A DNA stretch of 64,000 bases from assembly GCF_040536835.1 (NCBI RefSeq), contig NZ_CP159578.1, positions 1,550,001 to 1,614,000 of the forward strand. The letters are read 5' to 3'. This DNA comes from Salinicola endophyticus. GTDB lineage: Bacteria; Pseudomonadota; Gammaproteobacteria; Pseudomonadales; Halomonadaceae. Under the pieces are notes generated by a model. That model had not been told where the DNA came from. It did no database searches and worked only from the letters and a program-made list of their open reading frames with translations. This document shows, one piece after another, positions 20,146-29,469 of the stretch (position 1 is its first letter; each line of letters starts with the position of its first letter). The translations under genes were made by a program, and so were the position numbers.

Positions 20146-22806
20146 TCAGCTCAGGTCGTAGGCGAACTCGCCCTGGTCGTCGAGGCTGATCGCCAGCCGC
20201 TCGATCGGCTCGCCCGCGGCCATGCGGTCGAGCACCTGGGCGGCGATGGTCGGCATCAGGCTGCCGGAGAGGATGTTGTCGATGTTGCGCGCGCCGCTGT
20301 CGCTGTCGGTGCAGCGGGCGGCGACGGCGTCGACGATCGCCGGGTCGTAGTCGAAGCGGGCCCGGTGGTTGTACTCGAAGCGCTGTTTGATGCGCTCGAG
20401 CTTGAGCCGCACGATGTTGTTGAGGATCTCTTTCTGCACCGGGTAGTAGGGGATGATGTTGAGACGCCCGAGGAAGGCCGGCTTGAAAACCGCGTTGAGC
20501 TGATCGCGCAGGCTCTCGACGATCGCCTCCGGTGCCGGCAGCTCGTCCGCGCCGAGGCACTGGCGCATGATGTCGTCGGTGCCGACGTTGGAGGTGAGCA
20601 GGATCACGGTGTTGCGGAAGTTGATCTCGCGTCCTTCGCCGTCGTCGAGCACGCCCTTGTCGAACACCTGGAAGAACAGCTCCAGCACGTCCGGGTGGGC
20701 CTTCTCCACTTCGTCCAGGAGGACCACGCTGTAGGGCTTGCGCCGCACCGCCTCGGTCAGCACGCCGCCCTCGCCATAGCCGACATAGCCCGGCGGCGAG
20801 CCCTTGAGGCTGGAGACGGTGTGCGCCTCCTGGTACTCCGACATGTTGATGGTGATGACGTTGCGCTCGCCGCCGTAGAGCACATCGGCCAGCGACAGCG
20901 CGGTCTCGGTCTTGCCCACCCCGCTGGGGCCGAGCAGCAGGAAGACCCCGATCGGCTTGTTGGGGTCCTCCATCCGCGCCCGCGAAATGGCGATGCGCTT
21001 GCCGATCTCGGCCAGGGCGTGATCCTGACCCAGCACGCGCTCGCCGAGCAGCTGGGGCAGCTCGCGTACGGTGGTGATCTCGTCGCGTAGCATCTTGCCC
21101 AGCGGAATGCCGGTCCAGTTGGAGATCACTTCGCCGATCACGTTGCCGTCGACATGGCCATGCACCAGCGCGTGCTCGCCCTGGACCTCGGCCAGCTCGC
21201 GGCGGGTGTCGCCGACCTGGCGGCTCAGGGCATCGACGTCGCCGGCCTGTTCACCCGCCTCGACCGCGCTGCGCTCGGTTTCCAGCGCCTTGAGCCGGGT
21301 CACGATCTCCTGCTCCCGCGACCAGCGCGCATCGAGATCGGCGATCTCGGCGCGGGTCGCTTCCAGGCGCTCGCCCAGGGCGGCGAGCGTCTCGGCATGG
21401 TCGCTGCCTTCACGCTGCTCGCGCTCGAGGATCGCGATCTCGCTCTCCAGGTTGTCGACCCGGCGGTGGGCGTCCTCCAGCGCCGCCGGCTGCGAGGATT
21501 GGGCCAGCGCGACCCGGGCGCAGGCGGTATCGAGCACGCTGACCGCCTTGTCCGGCAGCTGGCGCCCGGTGATGTAGCGGTGGGAGAGGCGCACCGCCTG
21601 GACGATGGCATCATCGAGGATGCTGACCTTGTGGTGGTCCTGCATGCGCTGATTGAGGCCGCGCAGCATGGCAATCGCCACCGGCTCGGCGGGCTCCTCG
21701 ATCTTGACCACCTGGAAGCGCCGCGCCAGAGCGGCATCCTTTTCGAAGTACTTCTTGTACTCGGCCCAGGTGGTGGCGGCGATGGTACGCAGCTCACCGC
21801 GGGCCAGGGCCGGCTTGAGCAGGTTGGCGGCATCGCCCTGGCCGGCCTGACCGCCGCTGCCGATCAGGGTGTGGGCCTCGTCGATGAACAGGATGATCGG
21901 GTGCAGGCTGCGCTTGGTCTCCTCGATCACGTTCTTGAGCCGGTTCTCGAACTCCCCCTTGACCCCGGCGCCGGCCTGCAGCAGGCCCAGGTCGAGGGTA
22001 CGCAGCTCGACCTGGGCGAGCGGCGGCGGCACGTCGCCGTTGACGATGCGCAGGGCCAGGCCCTCGACCACGGCGGTCTTGCCTACCCCGGCCTCGCCGG
22101 TGAGGATCGGGTTGTTCTGGCGCCGCCGGGTGAGGATGTCGACCATCTGGCGCACCTCCTCCTCGCGCCCCAGTACCGGATCGATACGCCCGGCGCGGGC
22201 ATTGCCGGTCAGATCGATGGTGTACTGGTCGAGGGCCGGGGTCTTCGACTTGCCGCGCTTCTCGCCTTCGCCGCCGGCGGCATTGGCCGCAGGGCCGGCG
22301 GCGGCGTTCGCCTCGCCGAGCTCGCGCACGTGCTGATCTTCACTGCTGCCGCCGATCAGGTCGCTGAGGTGCGCCTGCAGGTCGTCGACCTGGATGCGTT
22401 CCAGCTCGCGCGCACCGTCGACGATCACCCGGCGCAGCTCGTCATCCTTGAGCAGCGCCAGCAGCAGGTAGCCGCTGCGGATCTGGGCTTCGCCGTGGTC
22501 GATCGAGGCGATCACCCAGGCGCGCTCGATCAGACGGGTGATCCGCGGCGAGAGTGCCGGCGTGCGCGTGTTGCCGGTCTTGAAGGTGGCGACCGTCTCC
22601 TCGAGCTGGCTCGCCAGGCGGTCGAGGGCGACATCGTAGTGGCGTGCGATACGCAGCACGTCGTTGTCGTCACTGTCGAGCAGCTTGAGCAGCAGGTGTT
22701 CGATGTCCACGTCGTACTGGCGCTCGGCCAGGCACAGCGCCGCGGCGCCCTCGGTGGCCTCGCGGCAGGGATCGTTGAGCTTGTCGAAGAGGGATTTGAG
22801 ACTCAC
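20146..22806 (-). CDS. tssH: T6SS sheath-disassembly ATPase TssH (ClpV)
   Basis: The 886-residue AAA+ ATPase unfolds contracted TssBC sheath for reuse. It has an N-terminal repeat domain (about residues 1-150), a first ATPase domain with [15 protein letters not shown] (about residue 235), a coiled-coil middle region (about 415-530), and a second ATPase domain with [20 protein letters not shown] (about residue 625) and [15 protein letters not shown]. The GTG start overlaps the tssG stop as GTGA. It is the last gene of the minus-strand structural operon. The spacer between NBDs and N-domain is ClpV-like rather than ClpB-like, in line with its neighbours. Confidence 0.95.
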   Translation of the reverse strand: MSLKSLFDKLNDPCREATEGAAALCLAERQYDVDIEHLLLKLLDSDDNDVLRIARHYDVALDRLASQLEETVATFKTGNTRTPALSPRITRLIERAWVIASIDHGEAQIRSGYLLLALLKDDELRRVIVDGARELERIQVDDLQAHLSDLIGGSSEDQHVRELGEANAAAGPAANAAGGEGEKRGKSKTPALDQYTIDLTGNARAGRIDPVLGREEEVRQMVDILTRRRQNNPILTGEAGVGKTAVVEGLALRIVNGDVPPPLAQVELRTLDLGLLQAGAGVKGEFENRLKNVIEETKRSLHPIILFIDEAHTLIGSGGQAGQGDAANLLKPALARGELRTIAATTWAEYKKYFEKDAALARRFQVVKIEEPAEPVAIAMLRGLNQRMQDHHKVSILDDAIVQAVRLSHRYITGRQLPDKAVSVLDTACARVALAQSSQPAALEDAHRRVDNLESEIAILEREQREGSDHAETLAALGERLEATRAEIADLDARWSREQEIVTRLKALETERSAVEAGEQAGDVDALSRQVGDTRRELAEVQGEHALVHGHVDGNVIGEVISNWTGIPLGKMLRDEITTVRELPQLLGERVLGQDHALAEIGKRIAISRARMEDPNKPIGVFLLLGPSGVGKTETALSLADVLYGGERNVITINMSEYQEAHTVSSLKGSPPGYVGYGEGGVLTEAVRRKPYSVVLLDEVEKAHPDVLELFFQVFDKGVLDDGEGREINFRNTVILLTSNVGTDDIMRQCLGADELPAPEAIVESLRDQLNAVFKPAFLGRLNIIPYYPVQKEILNNIVRLKLERIKQRFEYNHRARFDYDPAIVDAVAARCTDSDSGARNIDNILSGSLMPTIAAQVLDRMAAGEPIERLAISLDDQGEFAYDLS

Positions 22807-23879
22807 GCCGTGGCTCCATCGTAGGTGATTGCGAAGAGTGCATGTCCATGGGCGCTGGCTGGCCGCTCCGGCGGCTTGAGCCAGCCCAGCCGACCCAGCG
22901 CCAGGGCGCTGCCCTGGCCTATCTGGGGCGACGGTATCTGGTGCTTGTCGAGGATCAGCTCGATCTCGAAGTCGAGTTCGATGCCGGCATAGAAGCGCAG
23001 CAGCTTGACCAGCTGGCGGTGACGCTCGGTGCCCGGCAGCAGCTCACGGTAGGCGTCCAGGTCGAGGGGGCCGAAGCGCACGCGAAACGTGGACTGGTAG
23101 TCGCGCACCCGGGTGCCTGCCACGGCACTCTGGCCGAGGCGCGCGTTGGCCTGGCCCAGACGGGTGTACTGATCGGGGGCGAGACGAATCCAGCGCCCGC
23201 TGAAGGGCACTACCTGGCACGGCTGGCCGAAGGTGTAGGTCAGGATCGACTGCAGGTTGCCGACGTTGCGCGGGCGCTGGCTCCACAGGCCCGAGAACCA
23301 GCTGAACAGCTCGCGGCGCAGGGTGCCCGTCTGCTCCGGGCGGTCGAGCACCTGCGTCTGGGTGGTCGGGGTGAAGCCGACCAGATGCAAAAGCCAGTTC
23401 TCGAAATCGGCGCTGCCCTTGCGCTCGTACTCGATATGGAAGCGGTACTTCTGCCACGCCTCGTAGAACAGCGCCGTCATGCGGTGGGAGAAGAAGTCCA
23501 TGAAGGCGTGGGCGGCGTCGTCGCGCTTCTCCATGTGGCGATTGATCAGCAGCTCGGTGTACGGCCTTGGCAGCACGCCGGAGGGGCCGACCAGCCCCAT
23601 GAAGGTGATCTGGATCTCACTCAGCGGCTCGCCGCTTGCCGAGCGCAGCTTGGCGTTCTCGAACGACAGATCGCTGATCTCGCTGGGGGGGAAATTGAGC
23701 GAGAGCAGCGAGCGAAAGCGCAGCGGGTCCTGATGCGGCCGGTTCTCGGGGTCGATGCGTCCGGTGCGGCTGTAGTGCAGGCGCAGCAGACGCACGAGCT
23801 GGAAGAACCCGAAACGCCAGGGCTCCGCGCGCGCCTGGTCGATCAGACCAGGGGCTGAGTACCGGTTCTCGGCGGCCAT
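22803..23879 (-). CDS. tssG: T6SS baseplate protein TssG
   Basis: The 358-residue cytoplasmic protein forms the baseplate wedge with TssE, TssF and TssK. It carries the family start with EPWRFGFFQLVRLLRLHY, then LLSLNFPPSEISDL and VTFMGL-like ITFMGLVGPSGVLPRPYTE. Its 5' end overlaps the 3' end of tssF by 37 bases and its stop overlaps tssH, so tssF, tssG and tssH are tightly coupled. Length and motifs are normal for TssG (ImpH/VasB). Confidence 0.93.
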   Translation of the reverse strand: MAAENRYSAPGLIDQARAEPWRFGFFQLVRLLRLHYSRTGRIDPENRPHQDPLRFRSLLSLNFPPSEISDLSFENAKLRSASGEPLSEIQITFMGLVGPSGVLPRPYTELLINRHMEKRDDAAHAFMDFFSHRMTALFYEAWQKYRFHIEYERKGSADFENWLLHLVGFTPTTQTQVLDRPEQTGTLRRELFSWFSGLWSQRPRNVGNLQSILTYTFGQPCQVVPFSGRWIRLAPDQYTRLGQANARLGQSAVAGTRVRDYQSTFRVRFGPLDLDAYRELLPGTERHRQLVKLLRFYAGIELDFEIELILDKHQIPSPQIGQGSALALGRLGWLKPPERPASAHGHALFAITYDGATA

Positions 23880-25678
23880 TGGACGACTCGCTGTTCGCGC
23901 TGGCGTGAGCGCAGCGTGAGTTGGGTGAAGCTGTTGAGGCTGCAGTACTGACCGAAAAAGTGATCCAGCACCTTGCCGAACAGATAGATACCGCTACCGG
24001 TGAACTGGCTCTCGTCCAGCTCCAGGGTGATGCCGGTACCGCGCACGAACGCCGGGCGCGGGTGGCCGATGCGCGTCATCACCGGTTCGCTCGCGATCGC
24101 GGTGATCCCGTTGATCTGCTTGCGGATCGCCGAGGCCTGGCGGTAATTGTAGAGCGACAGCAGCTCCATCAGCGCCTCGCGGCCATCGCTGACCAGCGAC
24201 AGATGATTGAGCGAGAGATGCGAAACCAGCCGCCAGATCACCCCTTTGCCCATGGGCGGGCGTACCGGCGAGGTCGGCTTGCGCAGGCAGCGGATCTGCT
24301 GCACCACCTGCTCGCGCTCCAGGGTGAAGTCGCCCTGCGGGTGGCCGAAGGTCATCAGCTGGGGCAGATCGCGGTTGCTGCAGGTGAGCCTGAGGCTCAG
24401 GGTGTCGCTGCTGCCGTCGAGCAGCTCCAGCTCGCGGTCGACCACCCGCAGGCGCATCTCGGTGCCCGGATCGCGGGCGTTCTCCGCGCCGACCCGGCGC
24501 GCGATCCAGTAGCTCTGACGCGCCTGCTTCTCGCTGTCACGAGGTTCGAAGAAGGGCAGGCAGGGGGCGACTTCATCGCGTGTCGCGGTACGGATCACCC
24601 GGGTCACCTCGTCGATCGAGACGATCTCGGTGGAGCGCGAGTGGCGCACGTCGGGCACTACCGGGTACTCGTGGCGGGTGTGGGTCAGCTTGATCGGCTC
24701 GGCCTGCTGCGAGAACAGGTTGACCACCGGCGTGCAGCCGAGGCGGAAGTTGTGCCGGCCCAGGGTCTGGGCCAGACGCGCCAGGCGCTCGTGCTGGTCG
24801 TAGTCGCGGAACAGGAAATGAATCTGGACCCGGGTCACCGGCTTGTCGGCCAGCGGCCGCGCCAGCCCCGAGAGATCGAAGAACAGGAACTTCTCGGGGA
24901 AGGTGAAGTATTCGTGCAGCAGGCGGTAGCCGATGAAGGAGCGCTCGGAGTAGTCGATCAGCCCCTCGTCCGGGCCGAAGCCGACCGGGGTGATGGCGTC
25001 CGGGGGCAGTCCGATCTCGCGGGTCTGGCCGCCCTCGACGAAGCTCACCGAGACCCGCGCGACGTTGTTGAACAGCATCTCGTAGAGCGGATGCATCAGG
25101 CTGCCTTCGCCATCCAGGAACAGCCGCAGGCGGTCGAGGCCGAGCTTGCCGAAATCGGTGTTGCCCAGTGTCTCCAGGCTCAGGCTCAGCTTGGCCACGT
25201 GGTCGTTGCCGTGGGCGTTGAACGAGGAGCGCTCCAGCCGGGTCAGCTCGGCGCCAGTCAGCGCCACCGGCCAGACATCGACCGGGTAACAGGTGCGGAA
25301 GCGGCACACGGCGTCCTCTACCGGGCGCGAGTGCAGCGCGGTATGCCGCGGCAAGTGGTAGCGCCCGGTGAGCGAGGTCTGGGGGCCGGGGTCGAATTCG
25401 ACGATCGACAGCGACGGCGTCGGCCGCAGATAGTGCGGATAGAGCACGTCGAGAAACGCCTCGACGATCTCGGGGAAGTCGTCATCGAGCTTCTTGTGCA
25501 CGCGCGCGCTCAGGAACGCGAACGACTCGATCATGCGCTCGGCGTGGGGATCTTCGCAGTAATCCCCCTCCAGCAGCAGGCGGGAGGCGATCTTGGGATA
25601 GCGCGTGGCGAACTCTTGCCCCAGAAAACGCAGGTGCGAGAGTTCCTTCTCGTAGTAGGGCAGCAGGTCGTCGAGCAT
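23843..25678 (-). CDS. tssF: T6SS baseplate protein TssF
   Basis: The 611-residue protein begins MLDDLLPYYEKELSHLRFLG and continues EFATRYPKIASRLLLEG, the signature of TssF (ImpG/VasA). It is the large baseplate wedge subunit that connects to TssG and TssK. A central DFDFGP-like segment (VEFDPGPQTSLTGRYHLPR) is present. The ATG shares a base with the tssE stop (TAATG), and the 3' end overlaps tssG, so expression is translationally linked along tssE-F-G-H. Confidence 0.94.
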   Translation of the reverse strand: MLDDLLPYYEKELSHLRFLGQEFATRYPKIASRLLLEGDYCEDPHAERMIESFAFLSARVHKKLDDDFPEIVEAFLDVLYPHYLRPTPSLSIVEFDPGPQTSLTGRYHLPRHTALHSRPVEDAVCRFRTCYPVDVWPVALTGAELTRLERSSFNAHGNDHVAKLSLSLETLGNTDFGKLGLDRLRLFLDGEGSLMHPLYEMLFNNVARVSVSFVEGGQTREIGLPPDAITPVGFGPDEGLIDYSERSFIGYRLLHEYFTFPEKFLFFDLSGLARPLADKPVTRVQIHFLFRDYDQHERLARLAQTLGRHNFRLGCTPVVNLFSQQAEPIKLTHTRHEYPVVPDVRHSRSTEIVSIDEVTRVIRTATRDEVAPCLPFFEPRDSEKQARQSYWIARRVGAENARDPGTEMRLRVVDRELELLDGSSDTLSLRLTCSNRDLPQLMTFGHPQGDFTLEREQVVQQIRCLRKPTSPVRPPMGKGVIWRLVSHLSLNHLSLVSDGREALMELLSLYNYRQASAIRKQINGITAIASEPVMTRIGHPRPAFVRGTGITLELDESQFTGSGIYLFGKVLDHFFGQYCSLNSFTQLTLRSRQREQRVVQWPPRTGTQPLV

Positions 25679-26160
25679 TAGATCAGGTTCTGCACCTTGT
25701 ATTGGCGGGTATTGACTTGCAATACGGCATCGAAGGCGACGCGCTGGCTGGCTTCGCTCAACGACAGCACGGCTTCGATGCGGAACTGCAGGATGCGGTC
25801 ATGGGTGTCCTGGTTGAGCAGCTCCACGCGGACGCTGCTGAAACGCTTGTCGCCGTGCTCGATGGTGCGTTCGAGCTGGCGCTGGATCAGGCGTCGGTCT
25901 TCGGTGCTGCGCACGCCACGGCTGATGAAGTCAGGCAGGCCGTAGTCGAGCAGCGTGCCCTGCAGCCCCGGCCAGGCATCCAGCTCGCCGGCGATCAGCT
26001 CGCGGCGGGTATTCACCAGAAGCTCCAGGTCGCGTACCACCGAGGCCTTGTAAGCGCTCACCGAGCAGCGGTGCCCGGGCTGCGCTTCGGTGGTGTGCTG
26101 CGGCTCGTCGTCGAGTAGACGGTCGAGCAGCGTCGGGACCATCTGCATCGTGTCGCTCAT
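25678..26160 (-). CDS. tssE: T6SS baseplate protein TssE (gp25-like)
   Basis: The 160-residue protein is related to phage T4 gp25, a baseplate wedge protein that starts sheath polymerisation. Visible features are PTLLDRLLDDEP near the N-terminus, VRDLELLVNTRREL, LLDYGLPDFIS and the C-terminal RIEAVL...EASQRVAFD region that handshakes with sheath proteins. It is separated from tssC by 121 bases containing a strong hairpin and is coupled to tssF by TAATG. Confidence 0.92.
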   Translation of the reverse strand: MSDTMQMVPTLLDRLLDDEPQHTTEAQPGHRCSVSAYKASVVRDLELLVNTRRELIAGELDAWPGLQGTLLDYGLPDFISRGVRSTEDRRLIQRQLERTIEHGDKRFSSVRVELLNQDTHDRILQFRIEAVLSLSEASQRVAFDAVLQVNTRQYKVQNLI

Positions 26161-26254
26161 GCCGGAACGCTCCCTGAGGGGGGTGAATGACCTTGGCGGG
26201 TGGATGACGTCGATCGCGCCGCCGCCGGAGCGGCGACGCGACTGACGCGCAGGT

Positions 26255-26274
26255 CGGGGCGGCGAGCCGCCCCG
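26255..26274 (-). terminator. Intercistronic hairpin between tssC and tssE
   Basis: CGGGGCGGC (26255-26263) and GCCGCCCCG (26266-26274) form a very stable stem starting 7 bases after the tssC stop. There is no T-tract, so it is more likely a partial terminator or a 3'-end protecting structure that keeps sheath mRNA (tssB, tssC) more abundant than the downstream baseplate mRNA. Confidence 0.5.
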
Positions 26275-26281
26275 CTCGGAC

Positions 26282-27781
26282 TCAAGAGCCGCGAGTCGAC
26301 TGCGGCAGCTCGGAGACCAGGCGCAGCGACGCGGTCAGCTCGTCGAGCTGGTAGTGCGGACGCAGGAAGGTGACCGCCTTGTAGGCGCCCGGCTTGCCCG
26401 GCACCTCGGCGACCTCGACCCGCGCTTCACGCAGCGGGTACTTGGCCTTGGCTTCCTGGCCGGCGTTGTCGTCCAGCAGCACGTACTGCGACAGCCACTC
26501 GTTGAGGTAGTCCTCGACGTTCTGGCGCGAGGCGAAGCTGCCCACCTTGTCGCGCATGATCGCCTTCATGAAGTGGGCGATGCGCGAGGTGGCGAAGATG
26601 TACTGCAGCTGCGACGACAGGCGCGCGTTGGCGTTGGCGACGTCGGTGTTGTACTGCTTGGGCAGCTGGGCCGACTGGGTGCCGAAGAAAGCGGCGTAGT
26701 CGGTGCCCTTGCAGTGCACCAGCGGAATGAAGCCGAGGTCGGAGAGCTCCTTCTCGCGGCGGTCGGTGATCGAGATCTCGGTGGGGCACTTCAGCGCCAC
26801 CTCGCCGTCGTCGGTCTGGAAGGTGTGGGTCGGCAGGTCCTCGACCAGACCGCCGCCTTCGACCCCGCGGATCGCCACGCACCAGCCGTACTGGGAGAAG
26901 GCGTCGGTGACGCGGGCGCCCATGGTGTAGGCGGCGTTCATCCACAAGTACTTGTTGTGGTCGCGGCCGTCGACGTTCTCGGTGAAGTTGAACTCCTCCA
27001 CCGGGGTGGTCTCTTCCCCGTAGGGCAGGCGACCCAGCACGTGGGGCAGGGTGAGGCCGACGTAGCGGGCATCTTCCGAATTGCGGAACGACTTCCACTT
27101 GGCGTACTCGACGGTGTCGAAGATCTTCGACAGGTCGCGCGGGCCGGTCATGTCGGTGAACGAGTCCCAGCCGAACAGCTCCGGCGAGGCCGAGGAGATG
27201 AACGGGGCGTGGGCCGCGGCGGCGACGTGCGAGACCTGCTCCAGCAGGTACATGTCCTGCGGGTGACGGCCGAACTCGTAGTCACCGATCAGCATGCCGT
27301 AGGGGGCGCCACCGAAGGTGCCGTACTCCTCCTCGTAGATCTTCTTGAACAGCGCGCTCTGGTCGAACTCGGACGCCGACTTGAGATCCTTGACCAGATC
27401 CTTCTTCGACGCATTCAACATGTGGATCTTCATGTTGGTGCTGGTCTCGGACTGGTCGGTCAGGTACTTCAGCCCGCGCCAGGAGGCTTCCAGCTGCTGG
27501 AACTCGCTGGCGTGCATGATCTCGTTGAGCTGGTCGGAGAGCAGCGAGTCGATCTCGGCGATGCGCGAATCCAGCACCGCGATCAGATCCTTGCTCGGGG
27601 TCACCTCGCCCTCGAGCACCTGATGCACCAGCTCGTCGATCAGGTCACGGGTGCGGGTACGCTCGGTCTCCGAACGTGCCACGCGGCTCTCGGAGATGAT
27701 GCTGTCGAGCAGCGAAGTCTCTGGAGCGAAGACCTCCTGGGTTTCGCTCTGGGGCTGGTTGTCGGTCTGATTCTCGGCCAT
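26282..27781 (-). CDS. tssC: T6SS contractile sheath large subunit TssC
   Basis: The 499-residue protein is the large sheath subunit (VipB/ImpC) that polymerises with TssB around the Hcp tube. Typical segments are LNEIMHASEFQQLEASWRGL, YGTFGGAPYGMLIGDYEFGR, FISSASPELFGW, LGRLPYGEET and the C-terminal VEDYLNEWLSQYVLLDD. Length is normal. It follows tssB by 12 bases and is in the sheath part of the minus-strand operon. Confidence 0.96.
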   Translation of the reverse strand: MAENQTDNQPQSETQEVFAPETSLLDSIISESRVARSETERTRTRDLIDELVHQVLEGEVTPSKDLIAVLDSRIAEIDSLLSDQLNEIMHASEFQQLEASWRGLKYLTDQSETSTNMKIHMLNASKKDLVKDLKSASEFDQSALFKKIYEEEYGTFGGAPYGMLIGDYEFGRHPQDMYLLEQVSHVAAAAHAPFISSASPELFGWDSFTDMTGPRDLSKIFDTVEYAKWKSFRNSEDARYVGLTLPHVLGRLPYGEETTPVEEFNFTENVDGRDHNKYLWMNAAYTMGARVTDAFSQYGWCVAIRGVEGGGLVEDLPTHTFQTDDGEVALKCPTEISITDRREKELSDLGFIPLVHCKGTDYAAFFGTQSAQLPKQYNTDVANANARLSSQLQYIFATSRIAHFMKAIMRDKVGSFASRQNVEDYLNEWLSQYVLLDDNAGQEAKAKYPLREARVEVAEVPGKPGAYKAVTFLRPHYQLDELTASLRLVSELPQSTRGS

Positions 27782-27793
27782 GAGTGACTCCTG

Positions 27794-28327
27794 TTATTCC
27801 TTCTCGTCCTGCGGTTTGGCAGCGGCTTCGCGGCCGAGCTCTTCGCCCAGCGCCTTGAGCTTCTCGGTGTTCTGCAGCACATCCATCAACAGCTCTTCGA
27901 GCTTGTCGTTGCCGCCCATCTTGTTGCGCAGATCGGCGAGCTTGTTGCGCACGTCGAGCAGCTTGCGCAGCGGCTCCACCTGACGCACCACTTCCTGGGG
28001 CTCGAAATCTTCCATGCGCTTGAAGTTGAGCTCGACCGGCAGCTGCGAGCCGTCATTGGCCAGGGTGTTGTCGACGCGGTAGCTCAGGCGCGGCTTGACC
28101 CCTTTCATCACGCTGTCGAAGTTGTCGCGGTCGATATTGACGAACTTGCGATCCTTCAGTCGCGGCAGCGGCTCGAGCGGGTTGCCGGAGTAGTCGCCCA
28201 TCACCCCGACCACGAACGGCAGCTCTTTCTTCTCGATGCTGTCGCCGATCTCGACGTCGTAGGTGAGGTGTACGCGGGGCGCTCTGACACGCGAGAGTTT
28301 GTGCTGGGTACTTTCGTTCTTGGCCAT
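27794..28327 (-). CDS. tssB: T6SS contractile sheath small subunit TssB
   Basis: The 177-residue protein is the small sheath subunit (VipA/ImpB). Characteristic stretches are RVHLTYDVEIGDSIEKKELP, FVVGVMGDYSGNP, KDRKFVNIDRDNFDSVMKG and LPVELNFKRMEDFEP, ending in a Lys/Glu-rich helix. A good ribosome binding site (AGAGGA) precedes the ATG. The gene upstream on the same strand is 133 bases away; tssC follows after 12 bases. Confidence 0.96.
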   Translation of the reverse strand: MAKNESTQHKLSRVRAPRVHLTYDVEIGDSIEKKELPFVVGVMGDYSGNPLEPLPRLKDRKFVNIDRDNFDSVMKGVKPRLSYRVDNTLANDGSQLPVELNFKRMEDFEPQEVVRQVEPLRKLLDVRNKLADLRNKMGGNDKLEELLMDVLQNTEKLKALGEELGREAAAKPQDEKE

Positions 28328-28381
28328 GAGGTCGTCCTCTTGTTGAGATGTCGAGTGTCCGGGTGACGAATGTCTTGGTGG

Positions 28382-28419
28382 CGATGTCGTTCAGTCGATG
28401 TCGTTCAGGCGATGTCGTG
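28382..28419. repeat. Three tandem copies of a 14-base repeat upstream of tssB
   Basis: The unit CGATGTCGTTCAG plus one base occurs at 28382-28395 and 28396-28409, and in truncated form at 28410-28419. It lies in the 133-base gap between the unrecognised first gene of the operon and tssB. It may be a simple slippage repeat or a binding array; nothing in the sequence decides this. Confidence 0.7.
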
Positions 28420-28460
28420 TTTTGGCAGTGCCGTCTCGGCGAGATCGACGGCGGCGCCGA

Positions 28461-29216
28461 TCACTCTGCGCTGGCGGCCGCCAGCGCCTCGGTGAGCTGC
28501 TCGCGCAGACCGTCGCGCATCGCCTCGATCTCGGCGTCGGAGATCAGCTCCTCGAAGCTGCGGCTGCCCGAGATCTCGGTGCTGTGACGAATCACCGGGT
28601 CGCTCGGCAGCGTCGACGACACCGGCGAGCTGATGACGCAGAAGGGCAGGTCACCGAAATCGTCCAGGCACTGGAACCCCACCGGAAAGCGCAGCCCCTT
28701 GAACAGCCGCCCCAGGCCACCGGCACGGCTGAAACAGTGGAACAGCATCAGGTAGTGCACCACGAAACGGTGCAGCTCGGAGCCGCTGCGGTTGGGGTCG
28801 CCGACCACCTGGCGAAAGCGGCTGAGCTCGAACGAGCTGTAGCCCACCACCCAGCGGGTCGGGCTGGTGACGCGCACCCGCGTACCGTTGTCCAGGGTGT
28901 GGTCATACTCGAGCGGATAGAGCTCCGGGGTCGAGTTGATGATGTTGAGCGGCACTTCGAGCTCGTTCATCAGATTGAAGGGTCGCGCGCCGGCATGCTT
29001 GTCGAACAGCGTGCGGAACTCCTTGAAGTGATGCTGGGTCTCGCGACCGCTGCCGCGCGGTGCGCCCTGCAGATACTCGCCGAACAGCGGCTGCGGACGA
29101 ACCAGCGGAGAGAGCGTGGCCAGATAGTCCGATGCCTGCGCCTTGAGCAGATCGGAAACCGCGCGCGTCTGTTTGCGCGAGCGGATGAAACTATCGACAT
29201 CGAAAGACTGCGTCAT
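28461..29216 (-). CDS. Unrecognised protein encoded at the head of the tssBCEFGH operon
   Basis: The 251-residue protein matches none of the 13 core T6SS families that I can recognise. It has no signal peptide or membrane segment and looks cytoplasmic. It begins MTQSFDVDSFIRSRKQTRAV; a middle region contains RVTSPTRWVVGYSSFELSRF and HRFVVHYLMLFHCFSRAGGL, and the C-terminus is a Glu/Ala-rich helix. The start at 29216 is supported by AGGAA 7 bases upstream; an in-frame ATG 51 bases earlier lacks this. Its position as first gene before the sheath genes, behind a striking palindrome, suggests a T6SS assembly or regulatory accessory role, which is inference only. Confidence 0.7.
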   Translation of the reverse strand: MTQSFDVDSFIRSRKQTRAVSDLLKAQASDYLATLSPLVRPQPLFGEYLQGAPRGSGRETQHHFKEFRTLFDKHAGARPFNLMNELEVPLNIINSTPELYPLEYDHTLDNGTRVRVTSPTRWVVGYSSFELSRFRQVVGDPNRSGSELHRFVVHYLMLFHCFSRAGGLGRLFKGLRFPVGFQCLDDFGDLPFCVISSPVSSTLPSDPVIRHSTEISGSRSFEELISDAEIEAMRDGLREQLTEALAAASAE

Positions 29217-29403
29217 GATCGATTCCTGGAACGGCTCGAGCGTTGCTCGGGAGTACCCCGGCGTCATCCATTATCACGTCGGTTAGGCACATTCGTTAAT
29301 GCACTCGGCGCCCGGCATACGTCAACTTGCGAGGATGCCAGAAAACGCTATATGCGTGTATCGGAATGTACTGACGGTCTTTTACAGCGATCCGCCATGC
29401 ATC

Positions 29404-29423
29404 TTGTAAGAGATCTCTTACAA
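29404..29423. promoter_or_regulatory. Perfect 20-base palindrome upstream of the tssB operon
   Basis: TTGTAAGAGATCTCTTACAA is a perfect palindrome 188 bases upstream of the first gene of the minus-strand T6SS operon. The same half-site occurs twice, in inverted orientation, upstream of hcp (40654-40691). This recurrence makes it a good candidate operator for a T6SS regulator. The binding protein is unknown. Confidence 0.6.
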
Positions 29424-29469
29424 CGTGATGTAATCAAACTTATCGTTGCACTGTAGCACGTTCTGAGAC

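Noticed and set aside
21154..22824. A 556-codon open frame on the plus strand opposite tssH
   Set aside because: It mirrors the tssH coding region and has no recognisable motif or ribosome binding site.
28382..28419. Tandem repeats considered as a CRISPR remnant
   Set aside because: The units are 14 bases long and directly adjacent with no spacers, and no cas genes are present.
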